Assembly: GCA_036389395.1 (NCBI GenBank)
Contig: DASVPY010000029.1
Location: forward strand, 1 to 64,000
From: QHXQ01 sp036389395
GTDB lineage: Bacteria; Acidobacteriota; Blastocatellia; Pyrinomonadales; Pyrinomonadaceae
Direction of reading: 5' to 3'
DNA: 64,000 nt
Of the stretch, positions 47,623 through 58,200 are shown in pieces (the first letter of the stretch is position 1; the number at the start of each line of letters is the position of its first letter). The notes under the pieces were generated by a model. That model was not told the origin of the DNA. It saw nothing but the letters and a program-made list of their open reading frames with translations, and searched no databases. The translations under genes were made by a program, and so were the position numbers.

Positions 47623-50600
47623 TTAGTTCGACGGCCCGAAGCGGAGCCGGTACTCGACGGAGTTCATGAACCCGTTGACCATGGTGCGGAAGTCCGACGG
47701 GTGCGCCGTCAGGTAGTTGACCCAGTTGTTGAACCCGCCCGTGTCGGGCGTGCGCCGCAGGTAGCCGTAGTACTGGGCGGCGACGAAGGCGTTGACGGCC
47801 TCGCGCTGCTGGCTCACCTGATCGCTCTGGACAATCGCCCGCAAGACCTGCGCCCGCGTGAGCGTGCCGGCCGTCAAGCGGTCGCTCAGGTCTGTGCTCG
47901 TCAGCGTGACCTTCGCCGCGCCGTCGGGGTTGGCCGGGTCGGGCGTCGTGATGCTCGTCAGGTTGTAGCGCCCCAGCAAGGCGTTCACGTAGGCCGCGTT
48001 CGTCAACCCGCCGTACTGGCTGGCGAACTCGCCGCGCCGCGTGAAGCTGACGGCGAAGGCGGCACGCTTGGCGTTGGTCTCGGCGGGCGTCGCGCCGGTC
48101 ACCGAGCGCAGGTCTTGCGCGAACTCGGCGTAGGTCGGCAGGCGGTTGAGCGCCGCCCGGTAGAAGACGATCAGGTAGACGCCCTTGTCCTTGAACTCCG
48201 GCGAGCCGAAGAACGACCCCGACACGATCAGGCGGTCGCAGCCGGCCGAAGGGCTGTTCGGGTTCGTGTTGTTGATGTTGTCGGGGGAGCCGCCCGCCAA
48301 GGTCAGGCAGCGCGTGAGCACGCCCGACCAAGGCTCGCCCTGCTCCGGCTCGCGCGCCAGGAAGTCGAGGTAGTGCTGGCGCACGAAGAACGGGATCGTG
48401 CGGGCCGTGTTGGCCGGGTTCGGCTCGAAGACGGGGTTCGGCTGCCCCGGCTGGTCGTTGTCCTGAATGGTGACCGTGATCAGCGCGGGCGCGCCCAGGC
48501 TCGCGCCGCTCGCGTCGAGCAGTTTGAGTTGGAACGTCTCGCGGCCTTCGGCGAAGCCGTCGTCAACGATGGGCACGGCGAAGGACTTACTCGTCTCGCC
48601 GGCCGCGAACGTGATCGTGTCCACGCTCGTCGCGTAATCACAGCGGGCGAAGGCCACGCCGGGCAGCGTCTGCGTGTCGTCGCACCGGACGGCCGCCGGG
48701 TTGTCAACGGTCGCGTAGGTCAGGGTCGCCGCCGCGCCGCTGACGTTGCCCGCGCGCGTGACGGTGATGATCGCCCGCCCGTCGCCTTCGTTGACGGCGA
48801 AGTCGGCGGCGTTGAACTGCGCCGTGCTGGTGATGAGCGCGAGGTTGTCGAAGACGGCCGCGCCGGGGTCGCCGGTCGGCGCGGCCGTGCCCGCCGTCAA
48901 CTCAACGGCCAGTCCGACGACGTTCTTTTCCAGCGACTTGCGGAAGCGTTCGGTGAACGTGATGTTGTCCGGGCTGGTCTCGAACAGGATGGCGTTCTGC
49001 GGCGCGTCGTGCCGGAAGCGGAAGAAGCGGTGCGCGACCGGATCGTAAGGGACGACCGCCTGCGTTAAGACGCCGCTGATGCGCACCTGAAAGACGAGCA
49101 CCAGCATGGTCGGATCGAGGCTGTCCGCGTCGCCCGCGGCGTAGGCGGCCGCGAACGCCGCGCGCGCGCCCGGCGGGGCGTTGCCCAGCGCCGTGACGGC
49201 GAAGCGGTAGTTATTCTGATTGTCGCTGCCGATGGCGAAGGCCGTCTCCGCGCCGCCCGCCGCCTGCACCACCTCGACGCTCGTCTGCCCGCCGGTGAAG
49301 TCGAACGAGTTGACCGAGACGTAGCCGTTGAAGTGCGCGCCCGCAACGTTCGCGCGCGGCGTGATGACCAGCCGCCCGTTCTGTTGCACGACCGGGATAA
49401 ACGGATCGAACGCACCGGCGGGCTGCGAGAGCGTGCCCAGGTTCCACTTCGTCGGGTCGCGCTGGGCGCTGTTGAAGTCGTCCGTCAGCGGCGGCGTCGG
49501 CGCAGGCACGGCGTTCGGCTGCGTGGCGAAGTTGATGACCTGACTGGCGCTCAAGTTGTTGATGTCCGCGCGCGCCGGCGCGAAGACGTACAGCGGGTGC
49601 GCCGGCGTCACGGTGTAATTGCCGCCGACGGTCAGGTTAGCAAACGCGTAGTTGCCGCTCGCATCGGTTTGCACCGTCGCGCTCACCGCGCCGGAGAGCG
49701 TGACGGTGACGCCGGGCAGGCCCGCGCCGCCGTTCGTCACGCGCCCCGTGAGCGTGGCGTTGGCCGCAGACGGCCTGCACTTGCCCGCGCTGCCGGCGTT
49801 GAAGATGGCTTGAATCTCGGCCTGCGTCAGCGCGCGGTTGAAGACTTCGACTTCGTCGATCAGGCCGTTCGTGAACTGTCGGTTATTGACGAACTGCCCG
49901 TAATCGGTCGCGCCGATGAGCAAGGGTTCGTCGTTATCGCCAATCGTATTGAACCCGACGTTGGTCACCACGCCCCGCTCGACGCCGTTGACGTACAGAC
50001 GCAAGGTTTGTGCGCTACTGTCGAACACACCCGCGATGTGCGTGAATGTATTCAGCGGCACAGTATTAAAGCCGGGGGAGATAGCACTGGCAAACGAGCC
50101 ATCAGCGGCCGAGGCGACGAAACGCGGGTTACCTTCTGGATTGATCCCTAGAAAATAACTGCGCTTGTTCACGCCATTTAAAGAGTTCCACTTAGATATG
50201 ACCGGACTAAAGTCATTCCCGGTGGAATAAGCGCGGAGGTTGACCCAGGCATCAACGGTCACGGAATTGCCAACGCTGGCGGCGGGGTTGTCCGCCACCT
50301 GCACGAAGTCGTCCACGCCGTCAACGCTGAACGCCTGGCCCACGTGCCCGGCGGCAAACGTCGCGCCGTTTTGCAGCGTGCCGTCGTTGCCGCCCACGAT
50401 GTCGTTCGTGTTCCCGTCGCCCGGATACCAGGCCACCAGCCCCGCGGGCGGCGGCGTGCAGGCGAGCGCGGCGAGGCGGGTAAAGTTGGCGGTGGCGTCC
50501 GCGCCCAGGTTGTTGAACTGCTGGGTCGCGGGGCTGTACGTGCCGCCCTGCGGCGTGACCGTGTAGCTGCCGCCGGCCGCCAGGTTGGTGAACGAGTAGT

Positions 50601-52983
50601 TGCCCGCGCCGTCGGTGGTCGTCGTCGCGGTCTGCGAGCCGCTGAGCGCGACGGTCACGCCGCCGAGGCCGTTGTTTGACGCGTCCGCGACGCGCCCGCC
50701 GAGTTGGACGACGGTGCGCGTGCCGAAGAAGTTGACGAAACGGTTCGCCGACAGGTTGTTGAGCGTCTGGCTGGCGGGGCTGAACGCGTAGCTGCCGCTC
50801 GTGGGCGTGACGGTGTAGTTGCCGCCGCCGGGCAGGTTCGTGAAGGCGTAGTTGCCGTTGCTGTCGGTCGTGGTGCTGCGCGTGGCCGAGCCGGTGAGCG
50901 AAACGGTGACGCCGCCGATGCCGTTGGCCGCACCGTCCACCACGCGCCCGCTCACGTCGAAACTGTTAACGAGCCGGCAGGGCGAGAAGGCGGAGGTGTT
51001 GCCGTTCGGGTCGGTCGCCGTGGCGGTGAAGAACGGCCCGACGGGGAGGCCGTCGCCGAAGCCCGCGTTGAAGCCGGCGTTGCCGTTCGCGTCCGTCGTC
51101 ACGTTGGCGGAGAGGACGAAGGCCTGCCCTTCGCCGCTGCCCGAAGGGTCGCACGTCTGGTTTTGGAAGACCTCGACGCGGTACTGCGTGTTGGGCGCGG
51201 CGGCGAGCGTGCCCCGAACCCCGGCGAAGGTGACGGAGATCAGCGACGGGGCGGGCTGGTTGTTGTTGCCGCCGCCGGTGAGCCTGATCCCCACGCCGCC
51301 GTTCGAGAAGATCGCGTTCGACAGGAGGGCGTTGCCGGTCCCGACGATGACGGTCACGCCGACCCCGCCGTTGCCGTTGTTGAACGCGATGACGTTGCCC
51401 GCGCCGGCGGCCGTCCCGCCGATCTGATTATTGTTCGTGCCGCTCGCCGTAATGTTCACGCCCGCGCCGTTCGGCATTGCGCCTGTGCCGGCGGCGTTTG
51501 TACCGATGAAATTCCCCTGCACCTGATTGCCCGTGGCCGGGAAACTTCCGGTCGTGGTACTTATGCCAAGGCCGTGGCAATCATTGCCGGAGATGACGTT
51601 GCCGGCCCCGGCGGCCGTGCCGCCGATCACGTTATTCGCCGCGTTGAAGAGGGCCACGCCGACGCACGCATTCCCCAGATCGGCGTTGCCGGCGGCGTCC
51701 GTGCCGATGTAGTTGCCCTGCACCAGATTCCCGCTCGCGCCGTTTTGCTGGATTGAGACGCCGGTATTAGCGTTCCCCGAAACGAGGTTGCGCGCGGCGG
51801 GGGTGGTGCCGCCGACAATGTTGTTGGACGCAGAGTTGATGATCACGCCGAAGGCGGTATTCGGCAAGGCAGCCGTACCTGCGGCGTTCGTGCCGATGCG
51901 GTTACCTTCGACGCGGTTGTTGCTGCTGCCGGCACCGAAAATCTCAATGCCGGTATCCCAGCGGTTGATGACCAGCCCGCGCACCGTGCAATCGGCCGCG
52001 CGGATGTTAAGCCCCGTAGGCGTCCCGCCCGCGTTCGCGCCGCTCAACTCGATGAGCAGGACGGCGTTGTTGCCCACGGCGAGCGTGTTGGCCGACGCGC
52101 CGGGCTGCGTGTAGCCGTCAATAACGACGGGGGCGGAGATGATCGGCAGCGCAGTGGTCGGGCTGATGGTCTTCACGCCTGCGCCCGCGATGTTGAAGAC
52201 AATGGTCTGCGTGCTGACGAGGCTGTTGGAATCGAGGATGGCTTGGCGGAGGCTGCCCGCGCCGCTGTCGTTCGTGTTCGTGACGGTCAGGAGGGACAGG
52301 CGATCCAGCGCGGCGACCTGCGCCGGGGTCATGGGCGCGTCGTAGAGGCGGATGCGCGCCACGTTGCCGGCCGAGGCCTCGCCGCCGGCCGCCAGGTCGT
52401 CCTGAAAGAAGCCGAGCCGGTTGTTGCCGTCGATGACCAGATCGCCGTTCGTGTCCGGCCCCTGCCCTTGCTGCACCCCGTTGACGTAGGCCGTGAACGT
52501 GCCCGCCGCCGTGCGCGTGTACACGACCTGCACGTAAGTCGAGGCCGAAATGTTGGTGCAGGTCGTGCAGTTCTCCAACCGCCCGTTCTGGATGTACAGC
52601 CCGTTGTCCGACGCGCGGTTCTTGAAGTCCACTAGGCGGACGAAGCCGCTCACCGAGTCGAGCCGGAACAGCATGACGATGGTGTAGCTGTTGCTCGGGA
52701 TCACGCCCGTGGTCGGCGCGAGCGCGACGCCCTGGTTGAAGCCGAAGCGCAGGACGGGGCGCGAGTTCCCGTCAACCGTGTCCGTCTGGAAGGTGTTGCC
52801 CGTGCCCGCGTCCGTCAAGGTCGAACTGCCGACGGAACTGGCCCGCGTGTTCTGGAACTGGTAGTCGGCCTTCAACGTCTGCGCCGTCGCGGCCTGGCGC
52901 GCGAGCAGGACGAGGGCCATGAGGGCGACGAGGCGCAGGGAGCGGCGGGCGGCGGCCAGAGGGCGTGAGCGGGGGGCTTGCAT
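47623..52983 (-). CDS. Giant secreted protein: LamG, beta-helix, SdrD-like repeats, Calx-beta, DUF4214
   Basis: ATG at 52983 (MQAPRSRPLAAARRSL) has AGGAG upstream; 1786 residues. Order: signal peptide (ending AATAQ), LamG-like domain (about 35-205), a parallel beta-helix starting at GAGSLRQAILDSN with repeats such as NNRVEGNRIGTNAAGTAALP and GNVISGN (about 215-560), carboxypeptidase-regulatory/SdrD-B-like repeats (GLGGVTVALSGS, GNYSFTNLAAGG), a second LamG, one further regulatory-like repeat, a third lectin-like region, a Calx-beta domain (about 1400-1500) and DUF4214 (last 250 residues; YLDFLAREPEQGE, YYGYLRRTPDTGGFNNW). It is likely a cell-surface or released adhesin-like protein. Confidence 0.9.
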   Translation of the reverse strand: MQAPRSRPLAAARRSLRLVALMALVLLARQAATAQTLKADYQFQNTRASSVGSSTLTDAGTGNTFQTDTVDGNSRPVLRFGFNQGVALAPTTGVIPSNSYTIVMLFRLDSVSGFVRLVDFKNRASDNGLYIQNGRLENCTTCTNISASTYVQVVYTRTAAGTFTAYVNGVQQGQGPDTNGDLVIDGNNRLGFFQDDLAAGGEASAGNVARIRLYDAPMTPAQVAALDRLSLLTVTNTNDSGAGSLRQAILDSNSLVSTQTIVFNIAGAGVKTISPTTALPIISAPVVIDGYTQPGASANTLAVGNNAVLLIELSGANAGGTPTGLNIRAADCTVRGLVINRWDTGIEIFGAGSSNNRVEGNRIGTNAAGTAALPNTAFGVIINSASNNIVGGTTPAARNLVSGNANTGVSIQQNGASGNLVQGNYIGTDAAGNADLGNACVGVALFNAANNVIGGTAAGAGNVISGNDCHGLGISTTTGSFPATGNQVQGNFIGTNAAGTGAMPNGAGVNITASGTNNNQIGGTAAGAGNVIAFNNGNGGVGVTVIVGTGNALLSNAIFSNGGVGIRLTGGGNNNQPAPSLISVTFAGVRGTLAAAPNTQYRVEVFQNQTCDPSGSGEGQAFVLSANVTTDANGNAGFNAGFGDGLPVGPFFTATATDPNGNTSAFSPCRLVNSFDVSGRVVDGAANGIGGVTVSLTGSATRSTTTDSNGNYAFTNLPGGGNYTVTPTSGSYAFSPASQTLNNLSANRFVNFFGTRTVVQLGGRVADASNNGLGGVTVALSGSQTATTTTDGAGNYSFTNLAAGGSYTVTPQGGTYSPATQQFNNLGADATANFTRLAALACTPPPAGLVAWYPGDGNTNDIVGGNDGTLQNGATFAAGHVGQAFSVDGVDDFVQVADNPAASVGNSVTVDAWVNLRAYSTGNDFSPVISKWNSLNGVNKRSYFLGINPEGNPRFVASAADGSFASAISPGFNTVPLNTFTHIAGVFDSSAQTLRLYVNGVERGVVTNVGFNTIGDNDEPLLIGATDYGQFVNNRQFTNGLIDEVEVFNRALTQAEIQAIFNAGSAGKCRPSAANATLTGRVTNGGAGLPGVTVTLSGAVSATVQTDASGNYAFANLTVGGNYTVTPAHPLYVFAPARADINNLSASQVINFATQPNAVPAPTPPLTDDFNSAQRDPTKWNLGTLSQPAGAFDPFIPVVQQNGRLVITPRANVAGAHFNGYVSVNSFDFTGGQTSVEVVQAAGGAETAFAIGSDNQNNYRFAVTALGNAPPGARAAFAAAYAAGDADSLDPTMLVLVFQVRISGVLTQAVVPYDPVAHRFFRFRHDAPQNAILFETSPDNITFTERFRKSLEKNVVGLAVELTAGTAAPTGDPGAAVFDNLALITSTAQFNAADFAVNEGDGRAIITVTRAGNVSGAAATLTYATVDNPAAVRCDDTQTLPGVAFARCDYATSVDTITFAAGETSKSFAVPIVDDGFAEGRETFQLKLLDASGASLGAPALITVTIQDNDQPGQPNPVFEPNPANTARTIPFFVRQHYLDFLAREPEQGEPWSGVLTRCLTLAGGSPDNINNTNPNSPSAGCDRLIVSGSFFGSPEFKDKGVYLIVFYRAALNRLPTYAEFAQDLRSVTGATPAETNAKRAAFAVSFTRRGEFASQYGGLTNAAYVNALLGRYNLTSITTPDPANPDGAAKVTLTSTDLSDRLTAGTLTRAQVLRAIVQSDQVSQQREAVNAFVAAQYYGYLRRTPDTGGFNNWVNYLTAHPSDFRTMVNGFMNSVEYRLRFGPSN

Positions 52984-53180
52984 GTTTGCGATGTCTCCTG
53001 AAAGAGCGGCGCGGCGGGCGCGCGGCCGTAAAGCGGCTTCTGCGGACGCGGGTTGAGAGTTTAAGCGAGTTACACGGCCACCGGGCACTCTTAAGTTCCG
53101 GTAGGCAGAACGGGTGCGCGGGTAGTCGCAGGACGACTTGGAGCGCTTACAGTATGCCAGACCGGGCGGCGAGTCAAACG

Positions 53181-53218
53181 AAATGCCGGCCCGCCTGTTC
53201 GGTCACCGCCGGGCCGGC
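53181..53218 (-). terminator. Terminator-like hairpin after the EamA gene
   Basis: Stem GCCGGCCCG/CGGGCCGGC (53185-53193 and 53210-53218) is followed on the minus strand by ATTTCGTTTG. It lies 18 bases beyond the EamA stop. Confidence 0.6.
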
Positions 53219-53236
53219 TCAACAGGCTCAATCGTG

Positions 53237-54124
53237 TCAGCCCCGCTCAGCCCGCCGCCTGTGGCGCGCGTTCCAGACGGTGTGGAGGAAGACCGCGGCG
53301 ATGATGCTCGCGCCGCCCAGGAGCGCCCAGGGCGAGGGGCGCTCGCCGAGGAAGAGGAAGACCCAGACGGGGTTCAAGACCGGCTCGATGTAGCCGATGA
53401 TGCCGGCGTCGAGCGACTTGACGCCGCGCGCCACGCCCAGCGTCAGCAGCGTGTAGGCCAAGCCGATCTGCACGACGCCGAGGTAGGCGACCACGCCGAG
53501 GTTGTGCGCGTTCAGCTTGCCCGCGCCCGCCCCGGCGAGCGCCGGCAGCGTCAGGAGCGCGAGCAGGAGGTTGCCGTAGATGACCGACGAGGCGCGGTTG
53601 ACGCGGCGCGCGCGCGGGTGGCGCAGCAGCAGGTAGAAGAGCGCGAAGCAGAGACCGGAGCCGAGCGCCGTCACGTTGCCCTGCACGTCCTGCGGGCGCA
53701 GCGCGCCGACGAAGAACAGAGACATCCCGCCCACGCAACACGCGACGACGACGAAGTCCTGCCAGCGGTAGCGTTCGTCGTAGACGAGCGGTTCGAGCAG
53801 CAGGATGTAGACCGGCGCGGTGTATTGCAGGAAGATGGCGTTGGCGGCCGTCGTCAGCTTCGTGGCGATGACGAACAGGAGCAGCAGCGCGGCGTAGAGG
53901 ACGCTCGCCGCGGCCGTCGTCGCGTTGAGGCCGAAGCCCTCGCGGCGGGTCAGCAGCGCGACGGTCGCGGCGGCGAAGAGCGAGCGCCCGCACGACAGTT
54001 CGTAAGGCGTCAGGTCGTTGGCCTTGATGAACAGCCCGCCCGTACTCCACAGCAGCGCCGCGCCGAGCACGAGCAGGTACGGCGAGACGTGCGCGGGGTG
54101 TCCTTTGCCGGCCGGGAGAGTCAT
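53237..54124 (-). CDS. EamA/DMT-family transporter
   Basis: This 295-residue protein has ten predicted helices in two EamA repeats (about 15-140 and 150-285). Typical features are LLWSTGGLFIKAND in the first repeat, LQYTAPVYILLLEPL, and GYIEPVLNPVWVFLFLGERP in the second. The family exports amino acids, metabolites or drugs; the substrate is not predictable. ATG at 54124. A CACAGAGGA-type inverted repeat lies 42 bases before the start. Confidence 0.95.
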   Translation of the reverse strand: MTLPAGKGHPAHVSPYLLVLGAALLWSTGGLFIKANDLTPYELSCGRSLFAAATVALLTRREGFGLNATTAAASVLYAALLLLFVIATKLTTAANAIFLQYTAPVYILLLEPLVYDERYRWQDFVVVACCVGGMSLFFVGALRPQDVQGNVTALGSGLCFALFYLLLRHPRARRVNRASSVIYGNLLLALLTLPALAGAGAGKLNAHNLGVVAYLGVVQIGLAYTLLTLGVARGVKSLDAGIIGYIEPVLNPVWVFLFLGERPSPWALLGGASIIAAVFLHTVWNARHRRRAERG

Positions 54125-54165
54125 CGGGTTTCGCGCGCCGCTTGAATATGACGGCTGTTCAAATT

Positions 54166-54235
54166 AACACAGAGGACACAGAGGAGACACAGAGGACACA
54201 GAGTTATGATCTGTGTCCTCTATGTCCTCTGTGTG
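54166..54235. repeat. Inverted repeat, CACAGAGGA family
   Basis: Left side ACACAGAGGACACAGAGGAG and a second ACACAGAGGACACAG; right arm CTGTGTCCTCTATGTCCTCT then GTGT. The right arm pairs with either left copy, with one mismatch in places. It lies between co-directional genes. Confidence 0.85.
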
Positions 54236-54275
54236 AGACCGGCCGCACGCTACACTCAACCGGCGCTGCGCCCGC

Positions 54276-55073
54276 CTACTTCGCGCCGAGACGGAACGAG
54301 TCGAGGATGACAGCTAGATCGCCCTTGCTGCCCACGTCGTCCACGCTCGTGATCTCCGGCACGAGGCCGGTCGTCAGCAGCAGGAGCGCGACGCCCTTGC
54401 GCTGCCCCGCGGGCGGCGGCAGCAGCACGAGCCGGCCGTAGATGGTCGCGTCCCCCTTCGGCGTGCCCGGCAGCTCGGCCGTGAAACGCGTCTCGTAGCC
54501 CTCGTAGGGGCCGACCTTCGTCTCGCCCTCCGACACCTGCTCGTAGTCCTTGAAGCTCGTCGTCAACTGCGCGCCGAGTTGCTTGGCCAGCTTCGGCAGC
54601 AACTGCTTGTCGAAGGCCGTGCCGGGCGTGCTGATCCAGCCGACGGTGAAGTTCTCAAGCGTCGTGCCCTGCTCGTCGTCGCGCTCGACCTTGACGAAGT
54701 TCTTCGTCTGGTTCGGCACGAGCTGCCAGTCTTCGGGGTAGTAGAAGGAGAAGTCCACGTAGTTCAGCGCGAGGTCGCCGGTGCGGCCCGCGCGCGAGTT
54801 GACGTACTGCTTCGTGCCGGGGGCCTGGCGCGCGGGCGGCGCGTCGGTCGTCTGCGTGGACTTCATCTTACTAACGAAGGCTGCTAGCCCGCCGACGATT
54901 GCCAGCACGACGAAACCGCCGATGATCAGACAGCCCACGCCCGCGATGATCCACGGCGTCTTAGACTTCTTCGGCGCGGGCGGCGGCGCGCCCGCCGAGC
55001 CGCCAAAGGGCCCGCCCGGCGGCCCGCCCGGCGGCGGCGGGAAGCCCTGCGCCGGCTGGGGGAAATTCTGCAT
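54276..55073 (-). CDS. Membrane-anchored protein with PsbP/DcrB-like domain
   Basis: This 265-residue protein has a Pro/Gly-rich N-terminal segment (QGFPPPPGGPPGGPFGG), one membrane helix (about 40-68, WIIAGVGCLIIGGFVVLAIV) and an exported alpha/beta domain (about 95-262) with FSFYYPEDWQLVPNQ and YEGYETRFTAELPG. The Y-P-x-x-W start and general pattern resemble PsbP-like/DcrB folds; the assignment is tentative. The role is unknown. It follows the M14 peptidase gene after a nested heptad inverted repeat. Confidence 0.7.
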   Translation of the reverse strand: MQNFPQPAQGFPPPPGGPPGGPFGGSAGAPPPAPKKSKTPWIIAGVGCLIIGGFVVLAIVGGLAAFVSKMKSTQTTDAPPARQAPGTKQYVNSRAGRTGDLALNYVDFSFYYPEDWQLVPNQTKNFVKVERDDEQGTTLENFTVGWISTPGTAFDKQLLPKLAKQLGAQLTTSFKDYEQVSEGETKVGPYEGYETRFTAELPGTPKGDATIYGRLVLLPPPAGQRKGVALLLLTTGLVPEITSVDDVGSKGDLAVILDSFRLGAK

Positions 55074-55096
55074 ATGAAAGCCTCCTTAAGATTTTA

Positions 55097-55231
55097 GTGG
55101 TCAGTGGTCAGTGGTCAGTTAAGAGTTCAACGTTCAAAGTTCAAGGTTCAAGGTGCAAGGCGCAGCTAACCTTGAACCTTGAACGTTCAACTTTGAACTG
55201 TCTTCCCACTGACCACTGACCACCGACCACC
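55097..55231. repeat. Nested heptad inverted repeat, GTGGTCA outside and GTTCAAG inside
   Basis: Left arm: GTGGTCA three times (55097-55118) then GTTCAAG-type units (55125-55154). Right arm: CTTGAAC-type units (55169-55198) then TGACCAC units (55208-55231). The arms pair outer with outer and inner with inner. It begins eight bases after the stop of the M14 peptidase gene. Confidence 0.92.
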
Positions 55232-55238
55232 GCCGTTT

Positions 55239-58200
55239 TTAATCGCGCCCGGCGTCGAGGTGATCGAAGTTGAGCGCGGCGTTGAAGAGCAGGAAGAAGG
55301 AGCCTTGCGTCTCGTGCCGCCACATCGGGTTGTTGGCGAACAGGACGACGTGCCCGCGCCCGACCGGCACGTCCACCACGGCCGGCCGGTTCGCCAACTC
55401 CTGCGCGCCCGCGAGCATCCCGCTCAAGAGCAGGCTGCGCTCGTCGCGCGCGAACCGCAGCACGACGCGCGCGCGCTCGGCGGGCGGCGTGTAGAACGGG
55501 CCTAATTGCAAACGCTGTTCGTCGGTCAACTGTTCCTCGCCGGGGCGCGCGGGCGGGCGCTGCGGCGCGGGCGCGGCCTGCGGCATCGCCTGCACGATGT
55601 CCGGGTCGTTCAAAGAGCCGCGCCCCGAAGGCCGCTGCGCGCCTTCGCCCCCGCCGCCTGCGCCAGCACCGCCACCACCGCCGCCGCCGCCGGGGCCGGT
55701 GCTGACCTGCAAGAGTGGGGCCTGGTTGAAGTAGATGGGCAACGTCTCGCCGTAGCCGTAGGCGATGGGGCTGCGGCGGTCGCTGAAGGTCGCGTTGTAG
55801 ACCGAGCCGGCGGCTTGCAGTTGGCGCGCGGCCTCAATCGTCACGCCGCTCGTCAGCCCGTAGTCGAGCGGCACGCGGACGGTGTTCTGCACGGCGACGA
55901 AGAGGCCGCCCTCGCGCACGAACCGTTGCAGGTTGGCGACGCCCTGAAGCCCCATGCCGCCGCGCATGTCCGCGGTGGTGTCGGGCGAGTTGCCGAGGTT
56001 CGGCGTCACGGCCGACTGCTGCCAAGGGATCGGGTCGCCGCGCACGGGGATGCCGTTGACGATTGATTGTGCCGTCCCGCCCACGGGCGGGAAGATGATC
56101 ACGTCGTACTTCGCGCGCAGGTCGGGCGTGTCGCGGACGGCGTGGTCGGAGATGTAAGCGTAAGGGATTTGCAGCCGGTCGAACTCGATGCGGAACCAGC
56201 CCTCGTTCTGCGTGTTCTGCCACGTGTGCAGGATGGCGATGCGCGGCACGCCGAGGTCGTGCGTCTTGACCGTCGGCGCGGCGTCCGCGGCCAACGCGTT
56301 CAGCCCCAACTCCGCCACCGCGGCTTCGAGGCGCGCGCGCAAGTCCGCCGGCTGGCCTTCGGCGCGGATGATGAACGAGCCGGCGTTGAAACTCTGCGCG
56401 CCCAACTTGAACGACTCTTCGGCGACGCCGATCTTCACGTCTTTGAGGCGGAAGCGGAGCGTGGCGAGCGGGTTGTCCGTGTTGTTGTTGACGACGTAAG
56501 TCCCGCGCCCGCCGCCCACGAGCCGCCCCTGCACGCGCGCGTCCGTCGTCAACAACTGCATCGGCACGCCGAGCACGTCCTTACTCGGCACGCGCACGGT
56601 CTCGACGTTGCGCAGCGCGCCGAGCGTCCAGCCGGTGTCGTCGTAGGGGCGCGGGTCGTTGACGTTGTAATACTGCGTGTCCAAGAGCATGTCGGCCATG
56701 CGCGAGTAGGGCTGATCCATGCGGATGATGTAAGAGCCGGCCGCGAACTTGCGTGTCGTCGCCGCCTGTCCCGCACCGCCTTGCTCGCGTTGGGCTGCGC
56801 CGCCCTGTTCACGCTGCGCGCCGCCGCCCGGCGTCGGAGGCAACTGCGCACGCTGCTCGCTGGCCGCCAACGCCGTGCCCGCATCCCCGCCCCTCTGCTC
56901 TCCCTGTTCGCCGCCGCCGCCTTGCGCCTGCTGCCCCGCGCGCGGCCGGCGCGGCTCGTTGACGGTGAACTCGGCGGTCGCGCGGTGTACCTCGACGCCC
57001 ATCAGGCGCAGCAGGTTGACCATGTCGGCCGCTTCGACCGGGCGCGGCGTGTCGCCGGGCACGACGTAAGCTGCGGGGCCTTCGTTCGTCGCCTTCGTCA
57101 CCGACCGCTTGCTCTTGATGTAGAAGTTGTTGAGGAAGCGTTCCCTGTTGTTGGCGACGAAGTTCATCGCCAGGAGGATCGCGGACTGCTGCATGTTGAT
57201 GTTGTTGCGGAGCGACCACTTGACGCGCGGCTGCGGCGGGTTGGGGCGGAACCAGTCGCGCTGCGCCTGCTGCGTGACGGTTCTGTCCATCGTGTCCGCG
57301 CCGCCGTTGCCGAACGTCTCGTAGAAGCGGCCGATTGAGTTGTGCCCGTTGGCGACGTAGAACATGTAGTTCGGGGCCCAGCCGTCGTAGAAGCCGTGCG
57401 TCCAGACGCCGGGCACGCCGCGCTTGGTCATCTCCTCGATCTCGTGGTACGCGAGCAGGTGCCACTCGTCCACGACCAGCGGGTCGAGCCACGCGTTGTA
57501 CGGCCCCGTGCCGGTCGAGGTGTAGAGGAACGGCACGGACTCGTGCAGGTCGTGCAAGACGGTCGGGTGGTATTCCAGAAACGTCTTCATCATGTTGCGC
57601 GTGAGCGCGAGCGCCATCCCCAACCCGTCGCGGTTATTGTCGTGCGCGACGTACTTGCCCCAATAGAGCAGGCTCGGCGCGTTCTTGCCAGGGTTCGCCT
57701 TGCGGTAGTTGTACACGTCAACCATGCGGTCGCGCCCGTCCACTTCGAGCGCGGGCGTGATGAGGACGATGGTGTTGCGGCGGATGGCGTCGTAGAAGGG
57801 CGAGTCCTCGACGGCGAGCCGGTAGGCCAACTCCATCAGCATCTCCGGCGAGCCGGTTTCGGTCGAGTGGATGGAGCCGGAGGCCCAGTAGAACGCCTTG
57901 CCTTCGCCGATCAACTGTTGCGCCTCGGCGTCGGTCGTCTTGCGCGGATCGGCGAGGCGTGCCGTGATCTCTTTATAACGATCAAGCTTCTGTAGGTTCG
58001 CCTCGTCGCTGACGGCGACGAGCAGTTGCTCGCGCCCCTCTTCCGATTTTTCGGGCGCGACGAAGACGCGCACGCGCGGGCTGGCAGAGGCTAACGCGCG
58101 GAAGTAGCGGTAGAGGTCTTTCGTGTACGTCAGCTTGTTCGGCGTGCCGACGACGTAGCCCAAGACCTTTTCGGGCGAAGGGACGCTGGCAGAAGCCGGC

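Noticed and set aside
54166..55231. Tandem repeats considered as CRISPR arrays
   Set aside because: Units are 7-9 nt without unique spacers, are arranged as palindromes, and no cas gene is present.
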